Assembly: GCF_007176755.1 (NCBI RefSeq)
Contig: NZ_BJTV01000011.1
Span: 124,001 to 188,000, forward strand
Direction of reading: 5' to 3'
Length of the DNA stretch: 64,000 nucleotides
Source of the DNA: Streptomyces sp. 1-11
GTDB lineage: Bacteria; Actinomycetota; Actinomycetes; Streptomycetales; Streptomycetaceae
Positions 16,248 to 24,973 of this stretch are shown piece by piece. Each line of letters begins with the position of its first letter. The stretch's first letter is position 1. A program made the translations under genes and the position numbers. Under the pieces are notes generated by a model. It was not told the origin of the DNA and did not search any database. It was given only the letters and a program-made list of their open reading frames with translations.

Positions 16248-17852
16248 TCAGCCGCTCACGCCGCGGCCGAGCTCCCAGAGCTGGAGCGAGGCGACGGAGT
16301 TGAGGGCGTAGGAGACACCCGTGATGTTGTCGCGGGCGGCGACGTACTGCTTGCCCTGCCACAGCGGGAGCACGGGGACGTCTTCGGCGACGGTGTCCTG
16401 GATCTCGGTGAGGGTCTTGACCGCGTTGAGGCGGTCGGCCTCGCGCCGGGACTCGGGGATCAGGGTGCGCTGGATGGTGCTGTTGGAGTAGGGCGAGCCG
16501 AGGAAGTTGCCCTTGTCGAGGAAGGGCGCGACGAAGTTGTCGGCGTCGGGGAAGTCGGGGAACCAGCCCATGCCGTAGACGTCGTACTGGCCCTTCTGCT
16601 CGGCGGGCCGGAAGGTCTTCCAGGGGTGGCCCTGGATGCTCACGTCGAACAGGCCGCTGTCGTTGAGCTGCTTCTGCAGGATCTCGAACTCCTGCTTGGT
16701 GGCCGAGCCGTAGTGGTCGGTGGTGTAGTGCATCGTCAGCTTCACCGGGGTGGTGATGCCGGCCTTCTCGAGCAGGCTCTTGGCCTTGGCGGCGCTGGGG
16801 TCGCCGTACTTGTTGAAGAACGAGTTGGAGTGGCCGGTGAGGGTGGCCGGGACCAGCGAGTACAGCGGCTCGGCCTGGGTGCCGTAGACCTTGGAGACGA
16901 GTTCGCCGCGGTTGATGACGTGGGCCATGGCCTGGCGGACGGCCTTGTCCTTCACGGTGGCGGCATTGGTGTTGAAGGCGAGGTAGCGGATCTCGAGGCC
17001 CGGCATGTCGACGAGGTCGACGTTGGCCTCGGAGCCGGAGTCGAGCTTGTCGATCTGGGACGGCGACATGGTGCGGGTCATCATGTCGATGTCGCCCTTT
17101 TCGATGGCCTGGCCCATGGCGTCGGCGTCGTCGAAGGAGCGCATCTGGACCTGGTCGTTGTTCACCGTCACGCTGCCCTTGTAGGAAGGGTTCTTGGTGA
17201 AGGTGGCGGTGACGATCGCGTTGTCCTTGACGTCGGCCTTGAGGGTGTAGGGGCCGGAGCCGTCGACCTCGAAGCCGTCGCGCAGCTTGTCCTTGGCGTA
17301 GTCCTTCGGGTTGACGATGGCCGCGACCGGGGTGGACAGCTTGTACGGGAAGGTGGCGTCGGCCGTCTTGAGGTGGAAGATCACCTCGCGGTCGCCCTGG
17401 GTCTCGACCGTGTCGATCGTGTTGAGCAGGGTGGCGACACCGCTGTCCGCGTTGATGCGCAGGGCGCGCTCGATGGAGTACTTGACGTCGGCGGCCGTGA
17501 CCTTGTCGCCGTCGGAGAACTTCAGGCCCTCGCGCAGCTTGCAGGCGTAGCGCTCGTTGCCGCTGTCGGTGAAGGAGCAGCTCTCGGCGGCCTCGGGGAC
17601 GGGGTTGCCCTCGCCCTTGGGCTGGGTCATCAGGGTCTGCACCGTCTGGCGCAGGATGTTCCAGGTGCCGACGTCGTAGGCGTAGGCGGGGTCGAGGGGC
17701 GCCGGGGCGTCGCTGGTGGCCTCGAAGCGGTCCGTGGTGCCGACCACGATGGCGTCCCCGCTCTTGCTCCCGCTGTCGGATCCGCCGCACGCGGCGAGAA
17801 CCGGCGTCAGCAGGCCGGCCACTGCCGGCAGCACCAAAGTCTTGCGGTTCAT
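16248..17852 (-). CDS. Family 5 solute-binding lipoprotein (oligopeptide ABC transporter)
   Basis: This 534-aa extracytoplasmic binding protein has a lipoprotein signal (MNRKTLVLPAVAGLLTPVLAAC) with the lipobox LAAC, so Cys22 would be lipidated. The body has the DppA/OppA-type features, such as REGLKFSDGDKVTAADVKYS and GWFPDFPDADNF. I chose ATG 17852 because it places the signal peptide correctly; the frame continues to 17918 without a better signal. No permease or ATPase genes adjoin it, so it either uses a transporter encoded elsewhere or acts alone. Confidence 0.9.
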   Translation of the reverse strand: MNRKTLVLPAVAGLLTPVLAACGGSDSGSKSGDAIVVGTTDRFEATSDAPAPLDPAYAYDVGTWNILRQTVQTLMTQPKGEGNPVPEAAESCSFTDSGNERYACKLREGLKFSDGDKVTAADVKYSIERALRINADSGVATLLNTIDTVETQGDREVIFHLKTADATFPYKLSTPVAAIVNPKDYAKDKLRDGFEVDGSGPYTLKADVKDNAIVTATFTKNPSYKGSVTVNNDQVQMRSFDDADAMGQAIEKGDIDMMTRTMSPSQIDKLDSGSEANVDLVDMPGLEIRYLAFNTNAATVKDKAVRQAMAHVINRGELVSKVYGTQAEPLYSLVPATLTGHSNSFFNKYGDPSAAKAKSLLEKAGITTPVKLTMHYTTDHYGSATKQEFEILQKQLNDSGLFDVSIQGHPWKTFRPAEQKGQYDVYGMGWFPDFPDADNFVAPFLDKGNFLGSPYSNSTIQRTLIPESRREADRLNAVKTLTEIQDTVAEDVPVLPLWQGKQYVAARDNITGVSYALNSVASLQLWELGRGVSG

Positions 17853-18322
17853 GCGGGAGTTTCTCCAGAGCTGTTCGAGTCCATGTACTCGGCATGCAGG
17901 GGTGGTGCGGCGAGCCACGGGGGTTGCTTCGATGTTTCCGCGACGAGATTAGTCCGCGCCCGCACGGGGGTTCACAGGCGCGTGAGTTGAGCGTCCATCA
18001 CGGAGTGAAACCGGGTGTGGACACACCGAAAACCCGACAGCGGCAGGATTAGTGCAGCGTCCCCCCAATCGGGACACAAGGACGTGCCGTCACGTCCCGG
18101 ATCGGGGCGGTCTGCACACTTGGGCAACGTTGTCGAGGACCCCGCGCGTGGGGAACGTCACAGCGTCGGGCCCGGTCGGCGGTCACCGGAATTCAGCCGG
18201 GTGACCCGCCGGTATTCCACTCCTGGTGTACTTTCCCGGAAATCTGTCCAACAGTCTCTGTCGGCTTGGCAGTACGGCGGAGTCCGGCGGGATCCGGGTC
18301 CGGTGACGGCGCCGGTGAACGG
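17853..18322. other. 470-bp gap holding the binding-protein control region
   Basis: No credible gene is present. On the minus strand this is upstream DNA for the solute-binding gene. A perfect 14-bp palindrome-like element, GGTGTG-GA-CACACC, lies at 18014-18027, 162 bp before that gene's start, and could be an operator. The rest shows nothing I can name. Confidence 0.45.
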
Positions 18323-19024
18323 TCAGCGCATTTGCGTCATCAGGCCGCGCAGGAATGCCAGGTCCACCTCTTCGAGGGAGGACACGACGGTGCGCCGTTC
18401 GGCCGGGGCGATGGGGGCGATGGAGGGGACGGCGACCACCTGGCAGCCGGCGGCCTCGGCGGCGGTGACCCCGGTGACGGTGTCCTCGACGACCGCGCAG
18501 CGGGCCGGGTCGACGCCGAGGCCGGCGGCGGCCAGCAGGTAGGGGTCGGGGTAGGGCTTGGTGCGCGAGACCTCGTCGCCGGCGATGGACAGGCCGAAGT
18601 GGTGGGGGCCCAGCACGTCCAGCACGCGGTCGATGATGCGCCGGTGGGAGGCGGAGACCAGGGCGGTGGGGATGCCGTGCTCGTGGAGTTCGGCGAGCAG
18701 CCGGGCGGCGCCGGGCATCAGTGGCAGGGCCTGTCCGATGCGGGTCTCGAAGCCTTCGTTGAGCAGCACCGAGACTTCGGCGAGGGTGATGGCGGCGCCG
18801 GTGGCCTCGATGAGGAAGCCGGCGCTGCGGGTCATGGGGCCGCCGACGACGACGTGCCGCCAGGACTCGTCGAGGACGTGGCCGAGGGCGGCGAAGACCT
18901 CCACCTCGACGTCCCACCAGAATCCCTCGGTGTCCACCAGGGTGCCGTCCATGTCGAGGAGCACCGCCTGCAGGGCGGAGCCTTCGGCCGTGCGGGTTCC
19001 GAGCGCTGGGACCGTACTGGTCAC
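18323..19024 (-). CDS. HAD-superfamily phosphatase (subfamily IA, phosphoglycolate-type)
   Basis: This 233-aa hydrolase has motif I LLDMDGTLVDTEG (the DxDGT nucleophile), motif II threonine/serine in ALVSASH, a motif III lysine in TKPYPDPY and motif IV VVEDTVTG. An alpha-helical cap of the beta-phosphoglucomutase/phosphoglycolate type lies between motifs I and II. The GTG start is preceded by AAGGAGGTG. Substrate cannot be deduced. It follows metH on the same strand, but the metH terminator lies between them. Confidence 0.9.
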   Translation of the reverse strand: MTSTVPALGTRTAEGSALQAVLLDMDGTLVDTEGFWWDVEVEVFAALGHVLDESWRHVVVGGPMTRSAGFLIEATGAAITLAEVSVLLNEGFETRIGQALPLMPGAARLLAELHEHGIPTALVSASHRRIIDRVLDVLGPHHFGLSIAGDEVSRTKPYPDPYLLAAAGLGVDPARCAVVEDTVTGVTAAEAAGCQVVAVPSIAPIAPAERRTVVSSLEEVDLAFLRGLMTQMR

Positions 19025-19047
19025 GGGCGCACCTCCTTGGGGACGGC

Positions 19048-19077
19048 CAGGCCGGTTCCCGTGCGGGAACCGGCCTG
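19048..19077 (-). terminator. metH terminator
   Basis: A 13-bp perfect stem CAGGCCGGTTCCC / GGGAACCGGCCTG with loop GTGC lies in the gap between metH and the HAD gene. Confidence 0.75.
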
Positions 19078-19144
19078 CGGTGGACCGACCAGTGTACGAC
19101 GCCGGCGTCCCGAGCGCCTCGTCCGGCGCTTCGGGCGGGGAAAG

Positions 19145-22100
19145 TCAGCGGGCGTTGAAGTACTTGGCCTCCGGGTGGTGGATCACGATGGCGTCGGTGG
19201 ACTGCTCGGGGTGGAGCTGGAACTCCTCGGACAGGTGGACGCCGATCCGCTCGGGCCGCAGCAGGTCCGCGATCTTGGCGCGGTCCTCCAGGTCGGGGCA
19301 GGCGCCGTAGCCGAGGGAGAAGCGGGCGCCCCGGTACTTCAGGGCGAACATGTCCTCCATGGCGGCGGGGTCCTCGCCGGCGAAGCCGAGTTCGGCACGC
19401 ACCCGGGCGTGCCAGTACTCGGCGAGGGCCTCGGCGAGCTGTACGGACAGTCCGTGCAGTTCGAGGTAGTCGCGGTAGGCGTTGGCCTCGAAGAGCCTGG
19501 CGGTCTGCTCGCCGATCCGGGAGCCGACGGTGACGACCTGGAAGCCGACGACGTCGGTCTCGCCGGACTCCTCCGGGCGGAAGAAGTCGGCGAGGCACAG
19601 GCGGCGGCCGCGGCGCTGGCGCGGGAAGGTGAAGCGGGTGCGTTCGTTGCCCCGCTCGTCGAGGATGATCAGGTCGTCGTCCTTGGAGACGCAGGGGAAG
19701 TAGCCGTAGACCACGGCCGCCTCCAGCAGGTTCTCCGTCTGGAGCCGGTCGAGCAGGCCGCGCAGGCGGGGGCGGCCCTCGGTCTCGGCGAGTTCCTCGT
19801 AGGTCGGGCCGTCGCCGGTGCGGGCCTGCTTAAGGCCCCACTGGCCCTTGAACAGCGCGCCCTCGTCGAGCCAGGTCGCGTACTCCTTGAGCTGGATGCC
19901 CTTGATGACGCGGGTGTCCCAGAACGGCGGGGTGGGCACGGGGTTGTCGGTGGCGACGTCGGAGCGGACGTGCCCCTCCTCCGGGCGCTCCTCGGCCTCC
20001 ACGGCGGCCGTGGCGCGGACCCGGCGCTGCCTGAGTTCGGGCAGCTTGGCTCCGGGCACGCCCCGCTTGACGCCGATGAGGGCGTCCATCAGGCGCAGGC
20101 CCTCGAAGGCGTCGCGGGCGTAGCGGACCTCGCCGTCGTAGATCTCGTGCAGGTCCTGCTCGACGTAGGCGCGGGTGAGGGCGGCGCCGCCGAGGATGAC
20201 CGGGAAGCGGGCGGCGAGGCCGCGCTGGTTCAGCTCCTCCAGGTTCTCCTTCATGATCACGGTGGACTTGACCAGGAGGCCCGACATGCCGATGACGTCG
20301 GCGCGGTGTTCCTCGGCGGCGTCCAGGATCGCGGAGACGGGCTGCTTGATGCCCAGGTTGACGACGTTGTAGCCGTTGTTGGACAGGATGATGTCGACGA
20401 GGTTCTTGCCGATGTCGTGGACGTCCCCGCGCACGGTGGCCAGCACGATGGTGCCCTTGCCCTCGGCGTCCGACTTCTCCATGTGCGGTTCGAGGTGGGC
20501 GACGGCCGTCTTCATGACCTCGGCGGACTGGAGCACGAAGGGGAGCTGCATCTGGCCGGAGCCGAACAGTTCGCCGACGACCTTCATGCCGTCCAGCAGG
20601 GTGTCGTTGACGATGTCCAGGGCGGGCCGGTCCCGCAGGGCCTCGTCGAGGTCGGCTTCGAGGCCGTTGCGCTCGCCGTCGATGATGCGGCGCTTGAGGC
20701 GCTCCTCCAGGGGCAGCGCGGCGAGTTCCTCGGCCTTGCCGGCCTTCAGGGACTTGGCGGTGGCGCCCTCGAAGAGCTGCATCAGCTTCTGCAGCGGGTC
20801 GTAGCCCTCGGCGCGGCGGTCGTGGATGAGGTCGAGGGCGGTGGTGACCTCCTCCTCGCTGAAGCGGGCGATGGGCAGGATCTTGGAGGCGTGCACGATC
20901 GCCGAGTCGAGTCCGGCCTTGACGCACTCGTCGAGGAAGACGGAGTTCAGCAGGATGCGGGCGGCCGGGTTCAGGCCGAAGGAGATGTTGGACAGGCCCA
21001 GGGTGGTCTGGACGGCCGGGTGGCGGCGCTTGAGTTCGCGGATGGCCTCGATGGTGGCGATGCCGTCCTTGCGGGACTCCTCCTGGCCGGTGCAGATGGT
21101 GAAGGTCAGGGTGTCGATGAGGATGTCCTCCTCACGGATGCCCCAGTTCCCGGTGAGGTCGTCGATGAGCCGTTCGGCGATCTCGACCTTCTTCTCCGGG
21201 GTGCGGGCCTGGCCCTCCTCGTCGATGGTCAGCGCGATCAGCGCGGCGCCGTGCTCCCGGGCCAGTGCGGTGACCTTGGCGAAGCGGGAGCCGGGCCCGG
21301 CGCCGTCCTCGTAGTTCACGGAGTTGATCACGGCGCGGCCGCCGAGCTTCTCCAGGCCCGCCTCGATGACGTCGACCTCGGTGGAGTCGAGGACGATCGG
21401 CAGGGTGGAGGCGGTGGCGAAGCGGCCGGCGAGTTCCTCCATGTCGGCGACGCCGTCGCGGCCGACGTAGTCGACGCACAGGTCCAGCATGTGCGCGCCC
21501 TCGCGGATCTGGTCGCGGGCCATCTCCACGCAGTCGTCCCAGCGGCCCGCGAGCATGGCCTCGCGGAACTTCTTGGACCCGTTGGCGTTGGTGCGCTCGC
21601 CGATGGCGAGGTAGGAGGTGTCCTGGCGGAAGGGCACGCTCTGGTAGAGGGAGGCGGCGCCGGCCTCGGGGTGCGGGTCGCGGGCGCCCGGGGTGATGCC
21701 CTGGACGCGTTCGACGACCTGGCGCAGGTGTTCGGGGGTGGTGCCGCAGCAGCCGCCGACGAGCGAGAGGCCGTACTCGCGGACGAAGGTCTCCTGGGCG
21801 TCGGCCAGCTCGGGCGCGCTCAGCGGGTAGTGGGCGCCGTCCTTGCCGAGCACCGGCAGGCCCGCGTTGGGCATGCAGGACAGCGGGATGCGGGCGTTGC
21901 GGGCGAGGTAGCGCAGGTGCTCGCTCATCTCGGCCGGGCCGGTGGCGCAGTTCAGGCCGATCATGTCGATGCCGAGCGGTTCGAGCGCGGTGAGGGCGGC
22001 GCCGATCTCGGAGCCGAGGAGCATGGTGCCGGTGGTCTCGACGGTGACGGACACGATCACCGGCAGGTCGAGGCCGAGGGCTTCCAGGCCGCGGCGGGCG

Positions 22101-22660
22101 CCGAGCACGGCGGCCTTGGTCTGCAGCAGGTCCTGGGTGGTCTCGATGAGCAGCGCGTCGGCGCCGCCGGTGACCAGGCCCTCGGCGTTGCGCTGGTAGG
22201 CGTCGCGCAGGGTGGTGTAGGGGGCGTGGCCGAGGGTGGGCAGCTTGGTGCCGGGGCCCATGGAGCCGAGGACCCAGCGGGGCCGGCCGTCCCGGGCGGT
22301 GAACGCGTCGGCGCTCTCGCGGGCGACGCGGGCGCCGGCCTCGGACAGTTCGTGCACGCGCTCGGGGATGTCGTACTCGCCGAGGGCGGAGTGGTTGGCC
22401 CCGAAGGTGTTGGTCTCGACGCAGTCGACGCCCACGGCGAAGTACGCCTCGTGGACGGAGCGGACGATGTCGGGGCGGGTGAGGTTGAGGATCTCGTTGC
22501 AGCCCTCGAGCTGCTGGAAGTCCTCGAGGGTGGGCTCCTGGGCCTGGAGCATCGTGCCCATCGCTCCGTCGGCGACCACCACACGGGTGGCGAGCGCCTC
22601 TCGGAGCGCGGACACACGGGTCCGGCTGTCGGCGGAAGGGGTCGTTGGCGACGAGGCCAT
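19145..22660 (-). CDS. metH: Cobalamin-dependent methionine synthase MetH
   Basis: This 1171-aa enzyme makes methionine from homocysteine and methyltetrahydrofolate. In order it has the homocysteine-binding barrel (zinc cysteines in VGGCCGTTPEH near residue 303), the pterin-binding barrel and the B12 domain with GDVHDIGKN near residue 743 (His is the cobalt ligand). Last is the SAM-binding reactivation domain with RPERIGVHLSEEFQLHPEQST near the end. ATG 22660 follows AGGGAG and gives a normal length; the longer frame to 22729 has no support. The 5' leader holds a small hairpin (22704-22721) but no riboswitch that I recognise. Confidence 0.97.
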   Translation of the reverse strand: MASSPTTPSADSRTRVSALREALATRVVVADGAMGTMLQAQEPTLEDFQQLEGCNEILNLTRPDIVRSVHEAYFAVGVDCVETNTFGANHSALGEYDIPERVHELSEAGARVARESADAFTARDGRPRWVLGSMGPGTKLPTLGHAPYTTLRDAYQRNAEGLVTGGADALLIETTQDLLQTKAAVLGARRGLEALGLDLPVIVSVTVETTGTMLLGSEIGAALTALEPLGIDMIGLNCATGPAEMSEHLRYLARNARIPLSCMPNAGLPVLGKDGAHYPLSAPELADAQETFVREYGLSLVGGCCGTTPEHLRQVVERVQGITPGARDPHPEAGAASLYQSVPFRQDTSYLAIGERTNANGSKKFREAMLAGRWDDCVEMARDQIREGAHMLDLCVDYVGRDGVADMEELAGRFATASTLPIVLDSTEVDVIEAGLEKLGGRAVINSVNYEDGAGPGSRFAKVTALAREHGAALIALTIDEEGQARTPEKKVEIAERLIDDLTGNWGIREEDILIDTLTFTICTGQEESRKDGIATIEAIRELKRRHPAVQTTLGLSNISFGLNPAARILLNSVFLDECVKAGLDSAIVHASKILPIARFSEEEVTTALDLIHDRRAEGYDPLQKLMQLFEGATAKSLKAGKAEELAALPLEERLKRRIIDGERNGLEADLDEALRDRPALDIVNDTLLDGMKVVGELFGSGQMQLPFVLQSAEVMKTAVAHLEPHMEKSDAEGKGTIVLATVRGDVHDIGKNLVDIILSNNGYNVVNLGIKQPVSAILDAAEEHRADVIGMSGLLVKSTVIMKENLEELNQRGLAARFPVILGGAALTRAYVEQDLHEIYDGEVRYARDAFEGLRLMDALIGVKRGVPGAKLPELRQRRVRATAAVEAEERPEEGHVRSDVATDNPVPTPPFWDTRVIKGIQLKEYATWLDEGALFKGQWGLKQARTGDGPTYEELAETEGRPRLRGLLDRLQTENLLEAAVVYGYFPCVSKDDDLIILDERGNERTRFTFPRQRRGRRLCLADFFRPEESGETDVVGFQVVTVGSRIGEQTARLFEANAYRDYLELHGLSVQLAEALAEYWHARVRAELGFAGEDPAAMEDMFALKYRGARFSLGYGACPDLEDRAKIADLLRPERIGVHLSEEFQLHPEQSTDAIVIHHPEAKYFNAR

Positions 22661-22883
22661 GAAGGGGCTCCCTGAGGTGCGACGGCTGTCGGCTATGCGC
22701 CTTCCCCGGCGGTAACCGGGGCAGGGCACGGCGTCAGCGTAACTGCCGGTGGGCTTGGATGGGCACCGGCGTCCACGAGACGGACGCGGGGCGTGCCGGA
22801 TGGCCGGATCGTCACCGGCGGGCCGCGCGGGATGTAACAGGTGTCGTCGGACTATTGGCGGTCGGTCGACATGGACCGGTAGT

Positions 22884-22932
22884 GTTCGACATTGCCGAAC
22901 GGGGTGTTGTGCACTGTTCGGCAGTGGTCGAA
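22884..22932. promoter_or_regulatory. Two GylR-type operator sites upstream of gylR
   Basis: Site A (22884-22900) reads GTTCG-ACATTGC-CGAAC, with perfect 5-bp arms. Site B (22916-22932) reads GTTCG-GCAGTGGT-CGAA and matches the reverse complement of site A apart from one inserted base and one change. Their centres are about 32 bp apart, three helical turns. A third match precedes glpF. Autoregulation by GylR is the likely meaning. Confidence 0.7.
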
Positions 22933-22954
22933 AGGGACGGAGGGCAGGACGGCG

Positions 22955-23719
22955 ATGGCACGGAACATCCAGTCGCTCGAACGGGCGGCGGCGATGCTGC
23001 GGCTGCTCGCGGGCGGCGAGCGGCGGCTCGGCCTCTCGGACATCGCCTCGTCACTCGGCCTCGCCAAGGGCACCGCCCACGGCATCCTGCGCACCCTCCA
23101 GCAGGAGGGGTTCGTCGAGCAGGACGGCGTCTCCGGCCGCTACCAGCTCGGCGCCGAGCTGCTGCGCCTGGGCACGACCTATCTGGACGTGCACGAGCTG
23201 CGGGCGCGGGCCCTGGTGTGGACCGACGACCTGGCCCGCTCCAGCGGGGAGAGCGTGTACCTGGGCGTCCTGCACCAGCAGGGCGTGCTGATCGTGCACC
23301 ACGTCTTCCGGCCGGACGACAGCCGGCAGGTGCTGGAGATCGGGGCGATGCAGCCGCTGCACTCCACGGCGCTGGGCAAGGTGCTCTCCGCGTACGACCC
23401 GGTGGCGCACAGCGAGGCCCTCGAGGCCGACCGCAAGCCGTTCACGGACCGCACGGTGTGCGAGGCGGCCGACTTCGAGCACCTGCTGGACCTCACGCGC
23501 GCGCGTGGCTATGCGGCGGACGTGGAGGAGACCTGGGAGGGCGTGGCGTCGATCGCCGCGCCGATCCACGACCGGCGCCGGATGCCGGTGGGCGCGGTCG
23601 GCATCGCGGGCGCGGTGGAGCGGCTGTGCCGGGACGGCGAGGTGCGTCCCGAGCTGATCGCCGCGGTGCGCGACTGCGCCCGCGCGGTGTCGCGGGACCT
23701 GGGCGCGGCGCGTTTCTGA
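22955..23719 (+). CDS. gylR: Glycerol operon regulator GylR (IclR family)
   Basis: This 254-aa IclR-type regulator has an N-terminal winged helix-turn-helix (LGLSDIASSLGLAKGTAHGILR) and a C-terminal effector-binding GAF-like domain (HSTALGKVLSA, then GVASIAAPIHD). ATG 22955 gives the known GylR N-terminus MARNIQSLERAAAMLRLL. It lies directly upstream of glpF-glpK-glpD, which GylR is known in S. coelicolor to repress in the absence of glycerol-derived inducer. Matching inverted repeats occur before gylR and before glpF. Confidence 0.96.
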   Translation: MARNIQSLERAAAMLRLLAGGERRLGLSDIASSLGLAKGTAHGILRTLQQEGFVEQDGVSGRYQLGAELLRLGTTYLDVHELRARALVWTDDLARSSGESVYLGVLHQQGVLIVHHVFRPDDSRQVLEIGAMQPLHSTALGKVLSAYDPVAHSEALEADRKPFTDRTVCEAADFEHLLDLTRARGYAADVEETWEGVASIAAPIHDRRRMPVGAVGIAGAVERLCRDGEVRPELIAAVRDCARAVSRDLGAARF

Positions 23720-23747
23720 CCCCCCCTCGGGGCGGTCCGCTGCCGGG

Positions 23748-23771
23748 CCGCGGGCCCGTCGGGGCCCGCGG
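23748..23771 (+). terminator. gylR terminator
   Basis: CCGCGGGCCC pairs with GGGCCCGCGG over a 4-nt loop, 28 nt after the gylR stop. A second hairpin follows at 23792-23817 (ACCGGGACGC / GCGTCCCGGT). Confidence 0.65.
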
Positions 23772-23791
23772 GGCCCGTGCCATCCCTGACG

Positions 23792-23817
23792 ACCGGGACG
23801 CGAGGCGGCGTCCCGGT
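23792..23817 (+). terminator. Second hairpin after gylR
   Basis: A 10-bp perfect stem with loop GAGGCG. Its 3' arm runs into one of the CGATAAC-type motifs (23813-23823), so it may have a regulatory rather than a purely terminating role. Confidence 0.45.
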
Positions 23818-23964
23818 TATCGCCCTACCCTGAAGTGGACATATCGGGTGAGTAGGTACGTCAGTGCAGGAAGAGCGATAACCGGCATCGATCAATAACG
23901 ATCCTGTTTTCGATAACAGAACCCTTGACGCACGCGTGACGCCGAAGCAAGACTCCCGTCCATC

Positions 23965-24006
23965 GGTCGGCATTGTCGAACACCTGACGGCAATACGCGC
24001 TAGAGT
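23965..24006 (+). promoter_or_regulatory. glpF operator and promoter
   Basis: GGTCG-GCATTGT-CGAAC at 23965-23981 matches the reverse complement of GylR site A at 15 of 17 positions. A TAGAGT hexamer at 24001-24006 could be a -10 box, which would place the operator over the -35 region. This is the expected position for repression of the glycerol operon. The promoter assignment is inference. Confidence 0.6.
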
Positions 24007-24110
24007 GTGACAACGCCAAGGGCCGGCATCGCTCTCACCCCCGAGGGCGCCAGAACCCCCGGAGGGACCCGGGGTTCGGTTTCCCTGGACGAAGGACAAA
24101 GGAGTCGCGG

Positions 24111-24905
24111 GTGTCCAGCTCCGACATCTTCATCGGCGAGACCATCGGTACCGCCATACTCATCCTGCTCGGCGGTGGCGTGTGCGCCGCCGTCACGCTG
24201 AAGGCCTCCAAGGCCCGTAACGCCGGCTGGCTCGCCATCACCTTCGGGTGGGGTTTCGCCGTTCTGACGGCCGTCTACACCTCGGCGCCGCTCTCCGGCG
24301 CCCATCTGAACCCGGCCGTGACGCTCGCGCTCGCGATCAAGGACAAGGACTTCAGCACCCTGCCCGTGTACTGGGGCGGTCAGCTGCTCGGCGCCATGAT
24401 CGGCGCGGCCCTGGTCTGGGCGGCCTACTACGGCCAGTTCCACGCCCACCTCACCGACAAGGAGATCGTCGGCGGTCCGGGGGCGCAGGCCACGACGACC
24501 AAGGCCGTCGAGGCGCAGGAGAAGGGCGCCGGTCCGGTCCTGGGCGTCTTCTCCACCGGTCCGGAGATCCGCAACGCGGTCCAGAACCTCCTCACGGAGA
24601 TCATCGGCACCCTGGTGCTGGTGCTCGCCGTCCTCACTCAGGGCCTGAACGACAAGGGCAACGGCCTGGGCACCCTGGGCGCCCTGATCACCGCGCTCGT
24701 CGTCGTCTCCGTCGGCCTCTCCCTCGGCGGCCCCACGGGCTACGCGATCAACCCCGCCCGTGACCTCGGCCCCCGCATCGTCCACGCCCTGCTGCCCCTG
24801 CCCAACAAGGGCGGTTCCGACTGGAGCTACGCCTGGGTCCCGGTGGTCGGTCCGCTGATCGGCGGCGCCATCGCCGCAGGCATCTACAACGTCGCCTTCG
24901 TATAG
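24111..24905 (+). CDS. glpF: Glycerol uptake facilitator GlpF
   Basis: This 264-aa aquaglyceroporin has six membrane helices and two NPA half-helices: HLNPAVT near residue 66 and INPARD near 216. The arginine after the second NPA belongs to the selectivity filter, and the D in NPARD marks the glycerol-type subclass. A loop of about 40 polar residues (GPGAQATTTKAVEAQEKGAG) between the halves is longer than in E. coli GlpF. The GTG start has AAAGGAG upstream. It is the first gene of the operon. Confidence 0.95.
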   Translation: MSSSDIFIGETIGTAILILLGGGVCAAVTLKASKARNAGWLAITFGWGFAVLTAVYTSAPLSGAHLNPAVTLALAIKDKDFSTLPVYWGGQLLGAMIGAALVWAAYYGQFHAHLTDKEIVGGPGAQATTTKAVEAQEKGAGPVLGVFSTGPEIRNAVQNLLTEIIGTLVLVLAVLTQGLNDKGNGLGTLGALITALVVVSVGLSLGGPTGYAINPARDLGPRIVHALLPLPNKGGSDWSYAWVPVVGPLIGGAIAAGIYNVAFV

Positions 24906-24973
24906 GAAGCACGAGCCTCCGCGCACGCGCCGTACGTAAAGCCCCATCTCCACGGATCTTTCAGGAGCACACA

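Noticed and set aside
18266..22675. 1469-codon plus-strand frame
   Set aside because: It is the exact antisense of metH and the HAD gene, with biased composition and no domains.
22661..22760. Riboswitch (cobalamin or SAH type) in the metH leader
   Set aside because: Only one short hairpin (22704-22721) is present. I could not find the conserved core sequences of either riboswitch.
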